Positions 59,347 to 64,000 of a DNA stretch of 64,000 nt are shown here, piece after piece. Source of the stretch: F22 sp963675625 (GTDB lineage: Bacteria > Bacteroidota > Bacteroidia > Bacteroidales > Bacteroidaceae); NCBI GenBank assembly GCA_963675625.1, contig OY776497.1:124001-188000 (forward strand), written 5' to 3'. The translations under genes were made by a program, and so were the position numbers. Numbering within the stretch: the stretch's first letter is position 1; each line of letters begins with the position of its first letter. Under the pieces are notes generated by a model. It saw nothing but the letters and a program-made list of their open reading frames with translations. It was not told the origin of the DNA and did not search any database.

Positions 59347-61656
59347 ATGATACTAAACTGTGTATGTATGGCCATGAACGTGTGGAATGGTCAATGGCTG
59401 AAAGGCTTGTCGTGTAGTGGATGGGACTTGGCGGCTGTGGGCATTATCGTGCTGGTGATTCTGGCGGCTATCTGGATCGGGATCGGTCTGATAAGGGGTG
59501 CTGGTCAGCGACGGTTGGACCGTGTGATGTCGAGTAGTTTGACTACGCAGGTGTTTTTATTCTTGTCGTTCAACGCGGTCATGGTGGTCTTTGCTGTGGC
59601 GGTGGGCTATCTCCTGGGGTCGAATCCGTGGAATGTGATTACGGCTTATACGTTCGGCAATCTGGAGCATTTGCCTACATCTGGTGTCGGTGGACATCTG
59701 CTGGGCTTTATCTTGACGTTTGCTGGGGTTATTTGTATGGGTGGGTTGTTGATTTCGACGTTGACCAACATCATCAGCAGGCGTGCTGAGAAGGTGATGC
59801 GTGGGGAGATTACGTACAAGCATATCAAGGATCATTATGTGGTGGTGGGCTATTCGCAGTTGACGGAGAGTATCATACACACGCTCTATAAAAAGGAGAT
59901 GGCCAAAATAGAGGGGGCTGCCTATCGTGTGGGTGGCCGCAAGATGGAGGTGAGCAAGGTGCTCTTGCTGACCAATCAGAATATGGAGGAGGTGCGACGT
60001 AACTTGAGCAGTACGCTGGATAAGAAGGTGTTTGATACGATTATCTTTTATTCGGGGTTTGTGGAATCGAGGGAGCAGTTGCAGCGCTTGAATATTGATA
60101 AGGCGAAGGAGATTTATCTGTTGGGGGAATATGGTGATCCTGGAACGGATACGAAAAATATTGAGGCGTTTCATCATTTGGCCGATTTACGGGGGGACAA
60201 TCCGAGGGTGAATGTGCATGTGCACTTTGAGACGATGTCGTCGTATGCGACGATGCAGAAGTTGAAGATGCCAGATAGTTATTTGGCGGCTTCGTCGATG
60301 CTGGCGAATGCGTCTGGTGAGGTGAAGCATACGATTTATTTCAGACCTTTTAATTTCTATGAGTTGTGGGCGGGCAAGTTGTGGCGCTTTCAGTGGAATG
60401 AAACGAGCAAGTATCGCCCTCTGGATAATGAGGTGATTGTGGGGGATACGTATGTGCATCTGGTGATTGTGGGACTGGATGAGATGGGGACGGCGCTGTT
60501 GCTTCAGGCGTTGCGTATGTGCCATTATCCTAATTATACGGAGCTAGACCCTACTCTTGGGGAGAAGAGGACGAAGGGGATCAATCAGCATAAAACGAAG
60601 ATTACGATTATTGACCCGGAACTGTACACGATGGGTAAGCGGGCGCAGTTGGAGTCGCATTATCCTTATATCAATCTGATTGAGGATATTGAGGTGGAAT
60701 TTGTGGATACGCATCTGGGGGATCCTAGGGCGCAGGAGATTATTGCGCGGGTGGCGCAGGATGTGCATGCGGTGATGACTATTGTGATCAATCATCCAGC
60801 ACCCGACGAGGCGTTGTCTATGGGATTGAATCTTCCGGAGGCGGTGTACTATCAAAAGGATATGGTGGTGCGCAATGAGCAGGGGCAGACGATAGAAAAT
60901 AAAATCAATAATACGGTGCTGGTGCGCCAGGAACTGAAGGAGGGGCTCAGTGATATTTTGGATGAGGATGTCATCCGATTTAATCATGTGTACACGTATG
61001 GGATGGGCAATCAGGAGATTGACTTGGATTGTTTTGATGATTTGATTCCTATGTATTTCAATGCGGACTATGAGTGGAATGAGTGGGTGAAGCAGGCGGC
61101 CAATCAGCAGGAGTTGGAGGGTCGGGTGAATACGTCTATCGACAGACTTTTTGAGATTGTCGAGACGTATAAGCAGACGAAGGACAAGGCGGCTAAGGTG
61201 GCTTTTGTGGAGCATTTCACGCAGGTCAATGCGTATTGGGGAGTATTGCTGGAGAAATTGCGTTGGAGCAATCGATATACGCTCGATGTGTTTGGCAATA
61301 CGATCCGTTATCTCAAGTGGGTATTTCCTGATAAGAGTTACCAGGAGATGCGCACGATTCTGATGGAGAAGAAGGATGAGCAGGCGCAGGAGGTGTCGCT
61401 TTGTATCGCGAAGATGAATAAGATGAGATGGAATGCGGAGAAGCTGGTGGCGGGGTATCGTCCTGCGCAACCTGGGGAAGTGAAGGATAATGAATTTATG
61501 ATTCATCCGCTAATTATTCCTTTCTATCAGATGATGAAGGATAGTCCGGAGGAGTTGGATAAGGATGATCAGATTACGATCAATCTGCTCTTTATGTTGG
61601 AGATTTTCGAGGAGTACAGGGAGGAGTTTGAGGAACTTAAAGATGGGGTTTGCTGA
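59347..61656 (+). CDS. CASTOR/POLLUX-like ion channel with RCK-type domain
   Basis: 769 residues. Membrane segments near residues 25-45 (VGIIVLVILAAIWIGIGLI) and about 68-90, a pore-like TAYTFGNLEHLPTSG, and another segment (LLGFILTFAGVICMGGLLI). Then an RCK/NAD-binding Rossmann block starting HYVVVGYSQLTESII and a second one (LVIVGLDEMGTALLLQAL). This is the layout of CASTOR/POLLUX (DMI1)-related putative channels of Bacteroidetes, thought to conduct K+ or other cations under ligand control. A pair of genes downstream (acyltransferase, TIR) lies close but with no sign of joint function. Confidence 0.75.
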   Translation: MILNCVCMAMNVWNGQWLKGLSCSGWDLAAVGIIVLVILAAIWIGIGLIRGAGQRRLDRVMSSSLTTQVFLFLSFNAVMVVFAVAVGYLLGSNPWNVITAYTFGNLEHLPTSGVGGHLLGFILTFAGVICMGGLLISTLTNIISRRAEKVMRGEITYKHIKDHYVVVGYSQLTESIIHTLYKKEMAKIEGAAYRVGGRKMEVSKVLLLTNQNMEEVRRNLSSTLDKKVFDTIIFYSGFVESREQLQRLNIDKAKEIYLLGEYGDPGTDTKNIEAFHHLADLRGDNPRVNVHVHFETMSSYATMQKLKMPDSYLAASSMLANASGEVKHTIYFRPFNFYELWAGKLWRFQWNETSKYRPLDNEVIVGDTYVHLVIVGLDEMGTALLLQALRMCHYPNYTELDPTLGEKRTKGINQHKTKITIIDPELYTMGKRAQLESHYPYINLIEDIEVEFVDTHLGDPRAQEIIARVAQDVHAVMTIVINHPAPDEALSMGLNLPEAVYYQKDMVVRNEQGQTIENKINNTVLVRQELKEGLSDILDEDVIRFNHVYTYGMGNQEIDLDCFDDLIPMYFNADYEWNEWVKQAANQQELEGRVNTSIDRLFEIVETYKQTKDKAAKVAFVEHFTQVNAYWGVLLEKLRWSNRYTLDVFGNTIRYLKWVFPDKSYQEMRTILMEKKDEQAQEVSLCIAKMNKMRWNAEKLVAGYRPAQPGEVKDNEFMIHPLIIPFYQMMKDSPEELDKDDQITINLLFMLEIFEEYREEFEELKDGVC

Positions 61657-61657
61657 T

Positions 61658-62173
61658 ATGGATACACGGATGTATGCGCACCATGTGGTGATTGATGAGA
61701 CGGCGGTCGTGGAAGACGGGGTCGTGATCGGTGAATATACGGTGATTGGGGCGTACTGCCATTTGTCGGCTGGGTGCCGAATAGGTAGTCACTGCAAGAT
61801 TCATCGCAATGTATTTGTGGATCATAATGTGACGATTGGCAATCGGGTGAAGATTCAAAATAATAACAGTATATATCAGGGGGTGACGCTGGAAGATGGG
61901 GTGTTTGTGGGGACGAATGTGTCGTTTACCAATGATATGTATCCACGGGCGATTACTCCTGGTGGGGAATTGAAAACGACGAAGGATTGGGTGCTGGAGG
62001 ATACGGTGGTGCACTACGGGGCGGCCATCGGTTCGGGGGCGACGATCTTATGTGGACTCACTATTGGGCGTGAGGCTATGGTGGGTGCTGGGGCTGTGGT
62101 GGTGACATCGGTGCCTGAAAAGACGCTGGTATGTGGCAATCCGGCACGCATTATCAAGAAAACGACTTTATAA
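61658..62173 (+). CDS. Hexapeptide-repeat acyltransferase
   Basis: 171 residues from ATG 61658, just after the channel gene's stop (an ATG at 61643 is an alternative). A left-handed beta helix is visible: IGEYTVIGAYCHLSAGCRIGSHCKIHRNVFV, then ...VTLEDGVFVG, ...AIGSGATILCGLTIG. His in THVV-like positions cannot be assigned. Similar proteins (WbbJ, WlbB/ PglD-like) transfer acetyl groups to sugars for surface polysaccharides. Likely cytosolic. Confidence 0.75.
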   Translation: MDTRMYAHHVVIDETAVVEDGVVIGEYTVIGAYCHLSAGCRIGSHCKIHRNVFVDHNVTIGNRVKIQNNNSIYQGVTLEDGVFVGTNVSFTNDMYPRAITPGGELKTTKDWVLEDTVVHYGAAIGSGATILCGLTIGREAMVGAGAVVVTSVPEKTLVCGNPARIIKKTTL

Positions 62174-62191
62174 ATCAAATATAGACGGCAG

Positions 62192-63814
62192 ATGAAAAAA
62201 GATATTTTTATCAGTTATAGTAGCAAGAACAAGGATATTGTGGCTTCGTTTCTGAAGGATTTCAAGTTGAGCAATATCTCAACGTGGATAGATACGGAGA
62301 ATCTATATAAGAATCCAGGAACGGATTTTACGCAGGAGATTATGAATAGTATCGACGAGTCGAAGGCGGTATTACTGATTTATACAAAGGAATCGATGGC
62401 CTCGGAATATGTGAAGAAGGAGATTGATTATGCCTTCGAAAAGGGGAAGCAGGTGTTGTGTTTCCCTTTTTTCCCTCATAATGAGGAGGTCAACTTCAAT
62501 AGGCACCGCGATTTTTCGGATAAGCTCAATAGTACGCAGTGGCTGTGTACTGGACAGCAATTGCATCATATTCCTGGATTGGGCGAGTATGTGGAGGGGG
62601 TGCAGAAGGCCAATACGTTGCAGTCGCTCATTACGGACTTGCCTGATAGGGATGAGGATAAGTTTTCCGTGGATGTGATCTTGGCACGTATCGGGATCCA
62701 GCAGGTGCTGGGAAAACCGCTGATGCCTTTCGGTACGTTTACGTCGATCGAGCCCAATCCAGATGTGTATGAGAATGAGCATCTGATTATGAAGGTGATT
62801 AATAAGGCGATGTATATTGCCCCTACTCCAGCGCAGGCGGCACGCATGCGGTCATTTTTGGATCGCAGTGCGGGATGGCGCGGGGAACTGGCGGAGATCA
62901 ATGGTATGAGGATGATCGATACATCGGAGTTGATGGAGTCTATGCTGGCTTTTATTGAGACGCAATGTGGGATGACGCGTGTGGAGGCATTGGGCATTTT
63001 GGAGGAGGCGAAGGAACTGGCCACAGAGGTGATTGCGGGGGACTTGCAGCGCAATAATTTGATGTTTAACGGACCGATGGTGGGGGTTTACAATATCGCG
63101 GTGGATAGGTCGCCTAGTGAGGAGGCTAGTATCTTGTTGATGGATTTGTATCAGTCGGATTATTTTACGTTTAAATGTACTGGGGAGTTGTTTCATTTGC
63201 TCAAGAAGCGTGGGGCGAAGTTTGACATTAAACTCCAATCGGTGACTCCCTATGCGCCTTTCTTGTGTTCGTTGGGTCTGGGTGGTTTTATCGTGGTCAA
63301 GCATGGCGAGGAGGAGTATCTGCAATGGGTCAAACGCTCGGGGGTGATTCAGGCCAAGAATATGTGGCACTTTAGTTATGACGAGACGGTGCATCTGCTG
63401 AAGGATATCAAACGCAATCAAAAGAAGGAGATTATTCGCGATGACCAGGGGGCCTTTTTCTTGGATGCCAATACGATTATCCGCAGGGCGTTGCAGGAGG
63501 AGTTGCGGCTACAGAATAAGGTGTCGACCAAATTCAATACGGGGGTATTTGAATTGGGCTTGATCGAGTGTGATCGATTGGAAATGGAGTTGTTGTCGTT
63601 CTCTATTATTGAGACGGATGCTTCGCGAGATATCCACGAGCAGTTGAGTCCGTATACGGATAGTGCTAAGGATAGAATAGAACGGGAACAAATTGAGTAT
63701 ATCCCCTTTGATATGAAGGAGATGACGCAGGCGCTGCATGGTAAGTTTCTAACACCTGAATCGTACACTTTGGCGCAAAGGCTGATGGTGTTTAAGGAGG
63801 AGGAGCTGTTTTAA
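62192..63814 (+). CDS. TIR-domain protein with large unknown C-terminal part
   Basis: 540 residues. The N-terminal TIR domain (about 1-130) has DIFISYSSKNKDIV, then STWIDTENL, and the helix with the likely catalytic Glu (EYVKKEIDYAFEKG; Glu77), as in NAD-cleaving TIR effectors. Residues 165-540 are an unrecognised mixed alpha/beta region with hydrophobic strands (PFLCSLGLGGFIVV) and a late YIPFDMKEMTQAL. Known TIR proteins act with a partner that makes or senses a signal; no such gene is adjacent, so this may be a single-gene defence protein or an enzyme of another process. It is 18 bases after the acyltransferase gene. Confidence 0.7.
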   Translation: MKKDIFISYSSKNKDIVASFLKDFKLSNISTWIDTENLYKNPGTDFTQEIMNSIDESKAVLLIYTKESMASEYVKKEIDYAFEKGKQVLCFPFFPHNEEVNFNRHRDFSDKLNSTQWLCTGQQLHHIPGLGEYVEGVQKANTLQSLITDLPDRDEDKFSVDVILARIGIQQVLGKPLMPFGTFTSIEPNPDVYENEHLIMKVINKAMYIAPTPAQAARMRSFLDRSAGWRGELAEINGMRMIDTSELMESMLAFIETQCGMTRVEALGILEEAKELATEVIAGDLQRNNLMFNGPMVGVYNIAVDRSPSEEASILLMDLYQSDYFTFKCTGELFHLLKKRGAKFDIKLQSVTPYAPFLCSLGLGGFIVVKHGEEEYLQWVKRSGVIQAKNMWHFSYDETVHLLKDIKRNQKKEIIRDDQGAFFLDANTIIRRALQEELRLQNKVSTKFNTGVFELGLIECDRLEMELLSFSIIETDASRDIHEQLSPYTDSAKDRIEREQIEYIPFDMKEMTQALHGKFLTPESYTLAQRLMVFKEEELF

Positions 63815-63916
63815 GGCCTACATAGGGGATAAGGCTGTTGTGCGACAGGTAGATAGGTGCTGTATATATCAAAAATTATCTATATCTTTACGCAGTAACC
63901 TTAAAAGAGATCTCCT

Positions 63917-64000
63917 ATGAAACAATTTAAAGTACAACTGAGTAGACCCTTGTTATGGGTCACGGTAATCGTTACGCTGATATTGGTGGGCCTCTTCTCT
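63917..64000 (+). CDS. Start of a membrane-protein gene, cut by the window edge
   Basis: 28 codons open with MKQFKVQLSRPLLWVTVIVT and a hydrophobic stretch (LILVGLFS), typical of an N-terminal membrane segment. Only this much is visible. A TATCTTTA string at about 63884 resembles a weak -7 box. Confidence 0.4.
   Translation, partial: MKQFKVQLSRPLLWVTVIVTLILVGLFS

Noticed and set aside
60544..61506. Large open frame on the opposite strand of the channel gene
   Set aside because: Shadow frame, Arg/His/Leu-rich, produced by the G-rich codon pattern of the real plus-strand gene.
1..64000. tRNA, rRNA or riboswitch genes
   Set aside because: No cloverleaf or rRNA-like stretch was recognised by eye; a covariance search would be needed to exclude them.

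Overview
The window comes from a member of the Bacteroidota, probably Bacteroidales. Promoters match the Bacteroides-type pattern (TTG or TTTG, about 18-20 bases, then TAnnTTTG). Starts lack obvious Shine-Dalgarno sites. Typical families of the phylum are present: HU-HIG-type DNA-binding proteins beside an amidase and a 'smalltalk' peptide, lipoproteins ending their signal in TSC, a BlaI/M56 pair with TonB-plug-like tails, and a CASTOR/POLLUX-like channel. Genus cannot be fixed from the sequence.

Layout. (1) 1-1.8 kb: end of a Cys-rich protein, then a dual-specificity phosphatase and a cytosolic-type 5'-nucleotidase, closed by a strong terminator. (2) 2-21 kb: AT-rich accessory island with an SMC/ABC-type ATPase, an unrecognised 368-aa protein, nuclease and toxin-like pseudogenes, a KAP NTPase, a RecF-like ATPase, and a long minus-strand gene string (20.9 to 10.0 kb): PD-(D/E)XK-like nuclease, unknown protein, membrane KAP NTPase, caspase-like protease, membrane HIRAN protein, NACHT-type STAND NTPase, second KAP-like NTPase, and a last gene cut off by an IS remnant. 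(3) 21-33 kb: an internally deleted IS3-family copy, an LRR lipoprotein, and a replication module with different composition (HU, amidase, smalltalk, HU, DnaB-like helicase, three unknown genes, then divergently a LytTR-like protein and a DnaG-like primase). The 0.8 kb between the divergent arms holds very long perfect palindromes, direct repeats and a family of two-hairpin repeats, one of which is inserted in frame in the primase. (4) 33-52.7 kb: second accessory island with a truncated copy of the RecF-like ATPase, a large membrane KAP NTPase, MazG-like protein plus a nuclease-helicase-S24 fusion, a four-gene operon ending in a 1732-aa DUF1998-type helicase (Druantia-like layout), a full-length IS3-family element with nonsense mutations, an IS-truncated DUF262 gene, and a winged-helix/KAP pair that looks frameshifted. 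(5) 52.7-64 kb: more ordinary genes: a minus-strand set of secreted and membrane proteins, then BlaI, an M56 sensor, a plug-like secreted protein, an ion channel, a hexapeptide acyltransferase and a TIR-domain protein.

Taken together, about 40 kb of candidate antiviral or conflict genes, including five KAP-type P-loop NTPases, surrounds a replication module whose strand composition is opposite to that of the flanking housekeeping-like region. Several gene ends coincide with IS ends, so the island is partly eroded. Best candidates for undescribed systems are the KAP/caspase/HIRAN/NACHT string and the four-gene helicase operon. All functional assignments are from reading motifs; no database search was run.
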